Below are positions 10,474 through 23,400 of a DNA stretch of 64,000 bases, in pieces. Location of the stretch: the NCBI RefSeq assembly GCF_051020985.1, contig NC_135002.1, positions 4,774,001-4,838,000 on the forward strand, in the 5' to 3' direction. The position numbers and the translations under genes are program-made. This DNA is from Nomia melanderi. Its lineage: Eukaryota > Arthropoda > Insecta > Hymenoptera > Halictidae. Below the pieces are notes generated by a model that saw only the letters and a program-made list of their open reading frames with translations, was not told the origin of the DNA and ran no database searches. Within the stretch, counting starts at the first letter, position 1. The number at the start of each line of letters is the position of its first letter.

Positions 10474-10741
10474 CACTGGAACTACCCAGTGAATTGGCTT
10501 CTGAATTTTTCAATGGAAACTCCGAGAATGTATCTACCGAGATTTAAATTGATTTATAATTCAGTTCGATGACTAAACTGCTCTATTCGTTTCTCGGAGA
10601 AGCATTTGCTACCTTATCAATAATTGTAAAAGGATTTGCGAGCAGATCATTTTGACCCATTCGACAGTTCTAGTGCTACCTTATGAATAATTGTAAAAGG
10701 AGAATTTCGGAATCGTTTCGACCCATTTGGTAGTTCCAGCG
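10474..10741. mobile_element. TTAA-flanked MITE with internal duplication
   Basis: TTAA flanks at 10470-10473 and 10742-10745. Terminal inverted repeats CACTGGAACTACC and GGTAGTTCCAGCG match at 12 of 13 positions. The right third contains a direct duplication: GCTACCTTAT.AATAATTGTAAAAGG followed by a GACCCATT. box appears twice, about 75 bp apart. The terminal sequence is the same family as the element at 24,262-24,470, and the interior resembles 32,416-32,628. Confidence 0.85.
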
Positions 10742-13240
10742 TTAAATACGGTGTACCTAATTGTACAGTGTTCGTACGTTCTACGGATCGGTTGGTGTAA
10801 CTGTGCAGAGAGTGACGGCTCGAGCGGCCCCGAAGCTGTCTCTGTTCGTTGGCCCTTCGAAGCTGCGAAGAAAATTGGACTAATAGGAACCGTGGATCGC
10901 GTGCGCGTGCACTCGGCTCTCGCGTGAGCGTAAAAAGAGCGTCTCTATGGTCTCGAAATAACGGGAACCGGCATCGCCTCGTTCCCGATCACCTTAACGT
11001 ACAGGATATGCAAAAACGTGCGGACAAAATTTGTATATTGTATATCGACGAGTTCAGCGGATGATGGAAGTACATACGAAGTCGTATCTGTAAACGCCCC
11101 CGAGGATTTTCGTCGGTCGCGCCGAACCGTTGATTGAAAAAGTGGACCGGCCGCTCCCGCGTAATCTCTCGCGAAAGGAATTCGTCGCTTTCCTGAGAAA
11201 GTTCACACTCGTTGGATTACTCTTAAAAAGAACGAACCGTTTAAGTCTACGCGAATCGTGTCACTTAACTCTACCAAATACGTCGTTGCGAAGCGTTAAA
11301 AATGAGAAACACATGCTAATCGGTAAAACCAAAACGAAACCGATTGTCTACGGCACACTTACATTCTACCGAATAAAATCAGAACGCTATAACCTACATT
11401 CCGTTCAAAGGGAAACAAAATTTTTGCAAACTTTCAGTCTTACAGGTAACTTTCGAACGCCAGCGATCTCTCGATCGAACAACAAGATCTTCCCAGACAG
11501 GAGTTCATATGTATCTGCACCAACCACTCGTTCCCTGAACGTACTCGATCAATTTTTCTCCGAACGTCCCCGAGGAGAACGCGACCCGCCCTCGATATGA
11601 GCTACCGGGTGGACGAAAAACGGAGGATCATCGTACGACGGAACCGAAAGATCGAAGGTACTGTCCGACGAATGAAAAGCAACGCTCGATTTCTCGTGCA
11701 CAGTGTGTCTCTTGGCGAATCGACGCGACGACAGATTGACGATCGAAGCTTCGCGGGAGGGACGGGGGAGGAGATGTAGCTGTGAGAAGGGGCGAGGCGT
11801 GGGTGTCGGAGGAATAAACCCGCGCCCGGTAAAAATTCGTGCTAAATCCGTGCATAATGCGTGCGTGTTCCGCGGGTGCTATTTTTCACGTTTCGTTGAA
11901 GAAAGAGGAATCGTTTAAAAATGGGCTACGTTGCGCTACGTCAGAAGCAGGTGCGCCGTTCTCTCGACAAGCTCGAGCTACAACCTACCAAAAACGATCG
12001 TTTTGCTTCGTCTTTTATCTTACTTATCAGCATCTTTCGGCGGGCCACCGTTGAACGCGGGCGGCGTCGCTCGAACTCGAAAATTCGGGTAACGGCGAGC
12101 GAGCGTGCGAGCGATCGGGTCCGTCCCCGGAACCCGCCCGGCGACGCCCGGCGTTCCGCGCGAGGAAAAAAGCGGAACGGAGCCGGAACAGCGCCCGACC
12201 GGATACCGGGTCGTCGCTCGCCGCGCCCCAAGGAATTAAGATTAACTAACGACTAAGTAGTGAAAACGTCGAGTCTAACGATCACAGCTATTGTACGATA
12301 CTATGAGTGCTTAAACTGTCGCGGAGAAACGATAATAGTGGTAAACGGTACGGAATCGGATTGATCAAAGAACGGACCTCGCGAGTGATCTGTCGCAAGG
12401 AAGCTAACTCGGTGTTTTCGCTTTTCTTTTTTTTTTTCTCGCTCCTGTTTTCTTCTCCGTGGTGCGCTCTCAATATTCTCTCGGGTCGGATCGCGTTCGG
12501 GCGAGCCTCGACCGCGCTCCGACGCGGAACGAATGGAAAAACGAAATCGTACGGTGGAGGTGATCCGCGTGTACGCGTGTATACGTGTGTCCTGTTGTGT
12601 TCGTTCCATGTTCACTGCGCGCGGCTTAGAAAATTCATATCTCTACGAAGAGTTTGCCTCGCATCGGTACCTCGGAGACCTAACGTTTCGCCGGACAGCG
12701 TCGTGCGTCGACGAAGTGAGGAGCGTGCCGCGTGGTAGCCCCGATCGCGTCCGCCATCTTGGGCAGAGCTTAAACCCCGTCGCCGTTCTGGTTCGAAGGT
12801 TTAAATAACGGTTCCGTGCGAGATCTTCTTAGTCGGATTTGCTAAGAACTGTTTCGGAACGCCTGGCCGGCGTTCCACGCACATCTTTGAACCGATTTGA
12901 AGCGATAAACTTCGAACCCGACGAGCCGAGGGTTGACGACCGACGTTCGCTGATACCGTTCGTGGTAACAGAGGAGAATTCGCGTGGACCACGCGGCACC
13001 TCGCTAAACGAAATCGTCGGTAAAACGCGGTCATCTCCAAATCAAACAAACTCTCTCTTTCCCTCTAACGTGCCGCGAGGACTGCACAACGCGTTCGCAC
13101 GAACCGCTTCGTTTTTCTTTGCTTCTCTCGTTCGTCTTTCGCGTGTTCTTTTCTCTTCGTTTCTTCAGAAAAGCCACCTTAGGACCTACGTATAACATCG
13201 TTACGCGAATATTGCACGCTTGGTACGACGGAGCACACAC

Positions 13241-13303
13241 GTATATATTATATATCACGTATATAATATATAATATATATATATTTATATATATGGTATA
13301 TAG
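13241..13303. repeat. AT microsatellite
   Basis: An imperfect TA/AT dinucleotide run with interruptions. Within the putative Atg17 3' UTR it would be an AU-rich segment. Confidence 0.9.
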
Positions 13304-13611
13304 AAAGTAACCGTATGTAGTCGTTTACCGTTTCCTTCTATCTTTTTTGCGATTTTTTTCATATTTTTTGCTTCTTTGTCTCGCTAACTGCACGTTTGTT
13401 TCTTTGTAAAACTTACTCTACTACGATATATTTTTTTTTTCGTACTTCTTCGTCTTCGTATCTTTTTTTTTGTATGTTTTCTTCACACGGTGCAAAGATA
13501 ATAAGAATAATATAATAGTAATAATTAATTGATAATTCATAGCTTCGAATCGAGTCGCGGAACGAGGAAGTTTCACTTCGGTGTCCGAAATTAAAGTGAA
13601 AAAATGTTCTA

Positions 13612-13735
13612 CTCTCCTTCTTTATCTCTTTCTCTCCCTCCCTCTCTCTCTCTATCTCTCTATCATTGTATCTCTCTATCTTTCCCTCTCTCTTTCACAC
13701 TCTCTCTCTCACTCTCTCACTCTCTCTCTCTCTCA
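13612..13735. repeat. CT/GA microsatellite
   Basis: About 124 bp of imperfect CT repeats with CTCTCA and CTATC variants. On the minus strand this is a GA-rich tract, of a type often found in long 3' UTRs of insects. Confidence 0.92.
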
Positions 13736-14327
13736 CTTACACATTCGTTCAATATCGAATTACAAGAAGAAGTATCGTCGATTACGTTAGTAGTATTATC
13801 TTATCTTTCACCCTTACTCTTCTACGTCATCTCTCGCATTCTCTCGCTGCCGTTCGCTCACGTTCAATGTTTGTGTCTCGTATATGAAAAAGAAAAACAG
13901 AGGAAAAAGGAATACAAATCATCGTTTACACTTCACAGCTAACCACAGCATTCGGCAATTATATGTTTCACTCGTTTTAAAAATTATTTATATCACAATG
14001 AAACGCCAGCGCATCCTCCTGATCGTCTGATCGCTTTAGCGTGCACCACACCATTCGGGCGGCCCATACCTTCTTTATCTATCGAGAAAACGTTTCTCCC
14101 TGTTCGGTGGCGTTCAGGATGCGTCTACAGGCTCTGGCAGGTTTTGGCCTTGATCCGAAGGATCGGTATCCGGATGGTCGCGAGGATGATGATGTAAGCT
14201 GGTGGACCCACGTCCCGAACGCACCGTGCCCTACAGGACACTGTCCATCCGTTGAACGTGAATCCGGGGGTTGCAGCGTGTCTAATCAAGGCAAGAATCA
14301 AAGGGTTCCTCTGATGGGTGAGGACGT

Positions 14328-14432
14328 TTACTGCTGCTGCATACTCGTCGACGGTGCCGGGCTGTTGCTCACTGATTTCATTCGCACGCGGTAGAACTTG
14401 GTGCCACGTAGCACATGGTATCTATTCTCGGA
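14328..14432 (-). CDS. Atg17: Atg17 last coding exon, end of the Claw domain
   Basis: The exon encodes SENRYHVLRGTKFYRVRMK, a serine-rich tail and MQQQ, then stop, 34 residues in phase 0. The block NRYHVLRGTKFYRV aligns with human NRFKVPLGTKFYRV. The arginine of SENR is at the position of human R1573, part of the basic pocket that binds phosphorylated cargo-receptor motifs. The acceptor is ttctttccAG. Confidence 0.95.
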   Translation of the reverse strand, partial: SENRYHVLRGTKFYRVRMKSVSNSPAPSTSMQQQ

Positions 14433-17400
14433 CTGGAAAGAAAACATTTCGTTAGAGAATCTATCAGTATAAACAATATTGTTCTGCAAAGCTATAGAGA
14501 TCAAGTATGAAGTCATTATCCTCGAGAAGATTGAACAATTCTTTCGAACAATTTAGGTAATACTTTAGAAAAGATATTTCTCAAAAGGAGTATTAAACCT
14601 AAGCGATCAGCTCTAAAGATAAGTTACTTAATTTCAAGCTTTAGCCGTTTCCAGGGTTAACCTATTCCACTTGAAGTACCTCACCTTTTTAGCATGACAG
14701 TATTCTTTATCAACAACCTCAGCGATAGTCTGAATGCTCTTAGGCGTCCCATCAGGATTCAAGCCCAAGTCTAGCGCGGCGATACAATCCGAGTTCAGGA
14801 AATAGAGGGTCGATGATTCCTGATAAATCGTGTAGTTCTCGTACGTGGGGTCCCAAAATACCAGCACCATGTCCCCTGTTTCGCAGCTGGTTACAGTGAT
14901 GCGACCCCGGCGCTTCAGCATCATCGCGGTCTTCTTCAGCTGCTTCCGCCCGTAATCCCAATACGCCATGCACATGCATTGCGGCTCGGTACCGGTCGCT
15001 CGACTGGGCCCTGACTCCGCTACCACCGAGACCGAAGTGTTCATCTCCTTCTCGCGGATTTCAGTGGATGAAGAAGCCTCGGGAGTCGCGAAGGTTCTCC
15101 TCGACCTTTCCTTCACCAGCTCCACTTCCAGCCGGACTTTGTCAGCTTCCAAGGCTTCTATCTCCGCCTCCACCGAATCCCTGCTCTCGCGAAGCTGCTG
15201 CAGCTCAGCGTTCAGCCTCTTGTTGTCGTTCTCCAGCATCTGCAGTCTCCTAGATAGGCAAGTCTGATCGTCGTTCGCCTCCAGCCGCACTTTCTTCGAC
15301 TCCGACACCTCTACCTCGTCTTTGTCGGGCCTCAGACCCTTCAGCACTTCTTGCACGTGACTTAAGCTCATCTCGTCCGAGATATTCTTGAACTCCTCCG
15401 ACTCGATTACTCTCCTGATGGTCGTCTTGTAGTGTTCCAGCTCTTCCAGAAGCGCGAACTCTCTCATCCTGTACATCTTCACTTCGCGCTCCTTATCCTC
15501 CACCGCTTGCCTGGCTAGCTGCAGCTCGAGATCCACTTTCGCCATGCAGGCTGCTCTCTCTTTCTCCACCGCTGTTCGAACGGCTATGTGCTTCTCCTTC
15601 ACTTGCGCTAGGATGCGGAAACCGAGCTCCATCACGTCGAGTCTCTACAAGGAGCAAACGATGACGTTAGTTTAGTTCCTCGGTTAAGAATATCATTCGA
15701 TAATCATCAACTCACCTCGATCTTCTCAAAGCTGGAATCACTGGGACTCCTCTCCATGGCGGGCGCGGAGATCTGCTTGAATCGGTTCCTGATGGTCTCC
15801 AGCTCGTTCTTGTACTCCATGTGCAACATGTCGGTAGCCTCCTTGACCATCCTCTCCTGATCGTTCCTGGCGGTGTTCAGGTTCTCCTCCAACTCGCGGA
15901 TCCGATCTTGACACTGCGTGACAGAGTTCGTCAGAGGGGCGATCTCCACGAACCTTTCATCGTTCACCTTCTTCACGGCTGCTTCCTTCGCTACTCGCGC
16001 TTGCTCCAGCGCCTCTTCGAGCTGTTGGTGAAGGCGCGTCTGCAGATTCCTCATCTCCGTCTGCTCGGACTCGAGCTTCTGTCGCATAGTGGTCACCAGG
16101 CGTTCGTGCTCCGACAACTCCGTCTCCTTTTCCAGCAGATTCCGTTTCAACGTGCAGATCTCCTCTTCCCGGCTCTGGATCAGCTTCTTCACGTCCGCCA
16201 TTTCCAGCTCGTGGTCCACCGTCAGCTCCTGCTCGCGTTCGCGGAGACGACGATCGCATTCGCTGGAGTACAAGGACAACGCCTCGCGAACGCGCTCGAT
16301 CATCTCGGTGAGATTGCTCTTGTCCTCGCCGGACTGGTTCCTCAGAACGGACAGCTCCTGGCGGACCGAGGTCATCGCCTCGCACACCACGGTTTTCATC
16401 GTCTTCAGGATCGAACGCAGCCTCTCCGCTTCCTCGCGAGTGTTGCCGAGATTCTCCTGAAACGTTGATCGCCGGAGACGTTCCGATGAGAAACGACGAA
16501 TGATACTATTGCGAGGTGTGTATCGGGGGTGCGAGAACACGTGATTGGCCGTATCGAGGATCAGCGAAGATACGCTAAGGACTGTTGGCACGTTTGTGAA
16601 TTCTACAGTCTGTAATATGAACTTCTCTAAACTTACAGATCCGTAATACGGACTTTCTGTGAATTTTATCATTCGTAATGCACGGCTTTATAACAATGTT
16701 TATCGTTTCTCAACAGCCACTCGGTGTACCTTCGTCGCGACACCCTCGTTGCTTCGTTATTTAGTTATCTGTGATCGGTGAGAGGATAAGTCGGTTAGTT
16801 GTTTAGGAGCGGTACGACAACTCTGATGTAATGTAAGTAACAAAACCCCAAAAAGAACACTGTGCCCGATGAACAACAATGATGAAAGAGTCACGCGCCA
16901 CACCGTGAGTGTGCGAACAGTTCGGTTAGCATTCTGAGAGAACGAACTCGGTGAGTCAAACAGTATATATCTCGGGGACAGAAAAGTGTACACTTTCGGA
17001 TCGGGGGGAAATGGGATACGAGTGCGACGGCAGCTATCCTGTAATTAAAAAAAAATTAAGACACACGCACTCACGCACGACTTACACGCGGTGGGGATTG
17101 CTGCTACATGTTGGAAGAGGGTTCAACTACCGGTCAAAAGATAAGGGGCCAAAAACGTAGGGGAGGTTTTTACACATCAACGGCAGAAAATGGCAGGCAA
17201 GAGATACATACCGACTTCTCGGGGTATACATACTTGCATAAAGTCAGCGCTAATAGATTGGCTAGCGAATGTAAAGACAATGACAACGAAAGTACCTAGA
17301 AACCACAGAAAGGGAGAATAAGTGGGGAGAAATCGAGGCAGGGTCGAGCAAGACGGGGATGCAGGATCACACAGAACGGATACATAAGATAGACACGCTC

Positions 17401-20400
17401 TAAAATCAGGGCAACCAAACTGCGGGTCCCAACGAATAGAGAAAGGATACACACAAAACGTTTCTATACACTTTACAATCATAAAATAAAGTACTCCTGA
17501 AAGCATGATTATGACTGATCCGTATGAAACAGAACCTTCTACACGTTTAATCTTCTTCCAAAGTTCCTCCATACTCTACTGTTAATACATTATTATCCCT
17601 TGGTAAAACCAGATGAATATCCAATGAAACATTTACCATCCACAACACGTACGTAGTGTTAGTAAACGATGATTCAACGATCACAATTATCCGCGTGAAT
17701 TTTATACCTTCAACGTACAACTCGATCGAAATCGAATATTCCCCGGACGCTCCTCGCATCGGCGAAAATGCAAGGGACATTCACAAAATGTTTGACGCGA
17801 AGGTGAAACACCCTGTGCCCCGGTACACAAGACATGGTTCCCGGATCAGAATGAGACAAGTTGAACCGCAGTTCTAGATGGTAGACGAGTATAAGCATAC
17901 AGTATTACAGTGTAACCATCGGACAAGGCGGGCCTGGGGGGTAAATCAGATTTCAAGGTAGTGGAACGTTTACGGCTACGACTACGAGGTCTGTTAGCGA
18001 GCTGTAAGTCGTCCAGTACCTGGAGAAGGGAAATGATAGCCTGATGGTGGCCGTCGACAGGATGCTCGCTGAGACTGCTCGGCAGGGACTCGTCCATGTA
18101 AAACTCAGTACCCATGAAGTCGGTTGCGCCGACCCCGACCGATGGACTGCTGCCGCCACTGCTGGACAGCTGGTTCCGTTGATGCTGCTGGCCGTCGCAC
18201 AACACGGACGGTGTCAGGGGAGAAGGATTCGGGCTTAGGGAACTCGGCTCCTCGGCCGCCGTCGGCGGCGGCTGCTCGCTATATTTGGAAAGACCGTTCG
18301 CGGCGCGATGGAGCGCGCAGCTCGACTCGACGTTTTCCGCGCACTCGGTGAGGGGGCTCAGCTGGGACGGCCGTTCGCTGACGGACAGGCTAGGGAAATG
18401 GAAGGATCCGGGCTCGCTTGACGAGGACGACCGGTTCGTCAGGTCCACGACTTTCGAATTTAGCGGGGATACGTTAGTCGAGGTGGAGGAAGAGGGGGAC
18501 ACGCTTCGCGAGGCACCAACCTCCAATTGTTTCTGACGCATTTGTTTCGCGTCGTCGAACGACTCGAGTTTCGAGTCCGCGGCCCCTTGCCCGATCTTCT
18601 CGAACTCCTCGGTGTCCGTCTCCGATTCGAAGCCACCCCTACAGTGACAAAGGATTCGATTAGCGATGGGAAACGTGGAAAGTATGTACGAGATCCTCTA
18701 CATAAAGGATTTTATGCGAATTACCTAGTACATTCCTTTCGCTCAAAGCAGCTTTGGATTTTAATGTATGTTTGCGAGATAATGGGACAAAGAAATGACG
18801 TCATATTAACACGTTGCATACCGCACGATTTCATAGAGTAAAATACATAGAATGGAAAGAATATGATATTAAATCATTTGATTGAATCGCATTATTATTG
18901 CACGTTGATCTATCTGAATGTTACCGCATTAGGTAGCATTATATATAATGTAGGAATCTTTTAAAATAATCATCGTTTAATTAAGTGAACTATAGTAACT
19001 AGATTTGGTTGGGGGTCATCGGTGACTGCCATGACATTCAACGTGTTAATAGTCTTCCATTTGTAAACTGTATGCTCCTGACGTGCAAAGATACATTAAA
19101 ATCGAAGAGATGCATCCCTCGCGGGTACACTGCTCTTTAATATACAAAAACCAGTTGTGAAACCCGCCTCGTACGAGCAAAACCGCGTTCCTACTTCGTT
19201 TTATCGTCAGGTACCTGTCAGACATCATCGGAGCCCTGGTTCGTTCTTGTTCTTTAACAGCCACGTCCACTCTCATGGAAGTACTATCTTTCTCCTTGTT
19301 GCCGTCGGTACTGGCCTCTGTGAGACTCTTCGACAAGAAGAACTGGGTGATGCTGTTCAAGTCCGGCGACGACACGGCGAGCGCCAGGTCTGGCAGCTGC
19401 GATCTTAGCGACTCCATGTCTTCCACCGTCAACTGCAACAGAAAAACGTCGTATGAATCATTGATGTTTGCTCAGTTAACTCTAGATTCAGCTTTGGGTC
19501 AAGCTGCGAGACATTGTATCCGAAGATAGTTCACAGCGACTAATACCTTTGGCAATCCACTGTCGAAGACGGACGGTGCCTGCGTCGCGAAAGGCGGCGG
19601 CGTATCCTCCAGCCCCGGGAACAGCGTGTTCAAGAAGTGTCCGTCGAACTTGCTCTGGAACTCCCTCCGACGGGCCAGTTCCTCACTGTGCACGGTGAGC
19701 AGCTGGCACGCCAGGTTGCTAGCCCAGACCAGGAACGCCTGGGAGAAGGTTCGCCTCCGGACAACTTCCGCGACCGCGTTCATGTACATCTGCGGCGCGA
19801 GGTGGATCTGCTGGAGAACCTCCAAGTGTCTCCTGAGTCGTTTCAGGCTCTCGTTGTACATCATCAGCTTCCTGTCCACCTCCATCATCTTGTTCTCCAC
19901 GTACATGATCCACTTGAGCCGATGGTAGATGTTCACCGACAGCTCCTCCTTCGCTTTGGTACACCTGCGCCGGATGTCCCTCAGCTGATTGTGATTCTGC
20001 AGCATCACGAGCAGCTGGCGTCTGTGGAAGGTGCAAAGGTCCGGCAGCACGCTGGCGTCGCCCAGGTTGCTCACGCGGCTCTGATTTTGGAGGAAACCCT
20101 GCGCGAGCTCCCCCTGGTCCTGAACGAGCTTCTTGGTCTGCGCCATGAGCTGCTCCAGCGCGAACAGCCTCTCCCCGAGACCCTTGATCTCCTTCATGTC
20201 CTGCTTGTTCGCGCTGTCTATCGCCGCGTTCACCTCCGCCTTCAAGGCCTCCATCATCCTCTCGTCGAACTGCTCCAAACCTCTGGAGCACTGCTCCGCG
20301 ACCTGCTCTAGACTACTCTGATTGTCTTTCGCCGAGATCCACCGAAGTAAGCTGAGGACCTCTTCCCTCCCGTCCCCGTCCTTCTCCGACTGGCTCGGCT

Positions 20401-23400
20401 GGTCCTCGGGACTCAGCAGACCCTCTGCCTGGGCCCGCAACGCTGGTAGGATTGGGATCTTGGACAGCATCTCTAGATCAGCGTTAAAGCTGCGGAACAG
20501 AAGCAGAAAATCCCGCGTTAGATGTTACCAACTACACGAGGCAAAACAATCTGAGACGATTAGTCAAAGAGCATTCTCAAGTTTCTTGGTGTCGTTAAGT
20601 GTAATTGTCACGGTGTTAGCATAATGTTGTTGTAGTTTACAGACGCTGCGTCGGTGTTACCTGTCGGAGGATCTCGTTGCGATAGGATGCGCCTGTAAGC
20701 GATCTAGGTACCTTAAGAGTATCTAAATAACGCGTGGGCCGGTGTAATGTGTAAATGGTTTATTACACAAGCCGTCCGAGGATGGATAATAGGATTGTAA
20801 TGGAAATGGCGGTTTCGTATAGTTTCAAGGCACGGATAAGTGTTTCATTCGTTCCGAACAACTTCTTAAGTGGCTATGAAACACAATACGAGGCTTCTAA
20901 TGGAATCACGTGAAGCGAGGACACGTTTACTCACTTCTGAAGTAGCTCCATGTGTTGCTGCCTCTCCGAGAGGTAAACGGCGAAGCTCTGCTGCAGGACA
21001 GCGGCCCGGGACTGGAACATCTGCGTGATGTCCTCCAGATTCGCCACCACGGCGGCCCAGCCCTGTTGCTGAAGGTGCTGGTCGTGCACCAGCCTCTCGC
21101 AGATCCTGGTTTGCCCCCCAGCCAATCCGCAACACTGCTGAGCCAATTGCGCCCGAGCGACGAGGGTCTGGTAAGTGGCTGGCATCGCCAGCGAAGCGTC
21201 GATTTGGCTTTGCAGATCGACATCTGTAACAAGGAAACAATGAAGATGTTGTTAGTATTACTGCCGAATATTGAGAATAATAATAACAATAACGTTATCA
21301 TTACAGAAACAGAGGATTCATTGTATCCGACCGAATACTAGAATTATCTCGAATTCTACCGCTGTCCGAATGCTCCGAGTTCTGCAGTCTATTTATTAGC
21401 GCAAGAATCCAGGACGACCTACACAATACGTGACCGATGATAGAAAGTAGAACGTAAGGCTGCCACGATTGAAGTTTCGTTGTTTTAAAGCCGCGTAGGT
21501 ATAATGCGGCGAGCGCAGGCCAGAACATAGACCGACAGTGAATCGGAGTATGGATTTCGGAGCCGAATGCCTATCACGGCTGCATATACAAACATGTTTG
21601 GCCATTGGGATCCGAGTATCTTGTAACCTAGTTGCTAGTTTTGGCACGGATAGCGACGGACGATAAAGTGGGCGGGAACTCGGACCTTTGACCCTTGCGA
21701 GGCGGGTATTCTAGGCTACGATACGCATTTGGATCCGTCATAATCAATTCTTCCGTTCCCTCCGTTCATCTAAATCTAATCCAACCGACGATATAGGTCT
21801 ACAACCTGGAGAATCGGATGAAGCCTTCGAAAGGCAGCTCGAAACAGACCCGGTTTGATTATAGATCGAGAGGTCGGTACAGTCGATTCTCGTAGCGCGC
21901 GCTAATCTGTAGGGTCTGCTTTCTATTCCTCGTCTATTTTCCTGGTGGAAGAGAGGCTTAAGGCGAACTGGCCTCATCCGCCGGAGGCAATTGTCGCCCA
22001 ACCAGGAAGCCTGGACGGCGTAATTCGCTCGCACAGCCGATCCGCGGATCCAGGCTATGACGTAAGGGCACTGAAACGGCGCGAGCCGTGCCCGCGACCT
22101 TGAGTTTTCATCGCGTGCCAAGATTACGTTGGCGAAGCTCGCGTCGATCAATTATATGCCTGCCATTTAACGCCGAGAGCCGACCACTCGAACGCCGCCG
22201 CCGCCGCCGCCGCCGATACCGTCCACCCTGTTCACCGTGTTTTCTTTCGCCGTCTATCGATCCGCGGGGGTCCGGTTTTACGACCCGGCGGTCAACCGGA
22301 GCCCGCGACGCGGCTTTTATCCTCGTTAAGCGAAACAACTAGTGACAAGCTTGCCACAGGAGACGGGACACCCGCTGATCCTAATCAGAAGCTGCCTGTT
22401 GGACGCACGGACGAGGCTAACGCATTTCGCGACGAATGACGCGACTGCGCATACGTATCTGTTACATGCTATCGCTGTATTAACCCCTTGGCGACGGCAG
22501 AATCTCGCGTCAACGCGTATTTCGAAGACAGTGAGTTGAAATCGTGGAAACGCTGAATTCAACTGAATTAAATAATCACGTTTATAGAATATATGACTGA
22601 CGGAAGATGTGATTGTTGAATTCGAATTCACTTGTATCAGATCTAAGATTCGATGCAATTGTTAATAACATTTTATGGACGCTAATGGTACATAACATTT
22701 TTAAATCGCTTTTAAACGCCAACAGTAGACGGGGGTTAAGGGTTTGCGTCGTACGAGAATATCCCAAGATTGCAGATGCCAAGATTTATCAGATGTTCGC
22801 GCGTTGATTGGTGTGTCGTCTGATAATTGACGCTTCTGAATTGTTTGCAAAGAATTAGAATATGTGGGATCATTGAAAATCTTTGATAGCGTCATTAGCT
22901 CGATAGTATTGTAATGTAGTAACTATGCCACTGAATAAAAGATAATCGGACCGAGTTTATTTTCGCAACAAAGGAAAGGGTGACACATAAAACGCAACGT
23001 GTCAATGCAGTCCGTTTTATTTTCGACTTACTGCAGACGTTATCGATGGATCGGGAACTTCGTTGAACTGCAGTTTCTCGAAGTTCACCCGCAGAAGTGT
23101 GAAATTGCATAAGCTTCCGGTCTAATTATCGCTAAACCGCAAGTCGCATATTAATGTGTGTTTGCTCGTATAGTTTTCAGTTGATACATAACAATTTTCG
23201 TGGACCGGCGAATTATATAATCCGGCGGACGCGCCGCGGGACGCATTAAATATTCAATACATTCTCGGTGGCGATAATTCTTATAAACTGAAATTCAACG
23301 CGGCCGCGGAATGCGTTAGCATTATCTCGGTTGCCGGGTCAGATAAAACTTTCAGCCGCCCGGCTAGAAAGAGGGTCATTCTACCTCGAAATACGCATTC

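Larger units (their letters stand above)
7838..14327 (-). other. Atg17: Possible long 3' UTR of Atg17 (minus strand), otherwise intergenic
   Basis: No open frame here is protein-like. The block is CpG-rich between about 7.9-9.3 and 11.6-13.1 kb. From 13.3 to 13.9 kb, read on the minus strand, it is A- and GA-rich with TA and GA microsatellites, which is typical of long insect 3' UTRs. Starting from the Atg17 stop at 14,328, the first canonical AATAAA on the minus strand is at 9831-9836 and the next a triple cluster at 7842-7862, where the composition also changes. I therefore infer 3' UTRs of about 4.5 or 6.5 kb. A plus-strand non-coding RNA or plain intergenic DNA remains possible. Confidence 0.4.

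Noticed and set aside
15821..16468. 215-codon plus-strand frame
   Set aside because: It is antisense to the coiled-coil exon of Atg17; the Leu/His/Gln-rich translation is the complement of Glu/Lys-rich helix codons.
17177..17572. 131-codon minus-strand frame inside an Atg17 intron, hydrophobic
   Set aside because: The flanking exons join in frame with strong homology across the junction, and the frame shows no known domain or codon bias.
19637..20311. 224-codon plus-strand frame, and a 190-codon minus-strand frame at 19,719-20,291
   Set aside because: Both overlap the well-supported Atg17 exon in other frames and have translations characteristic of shadows.
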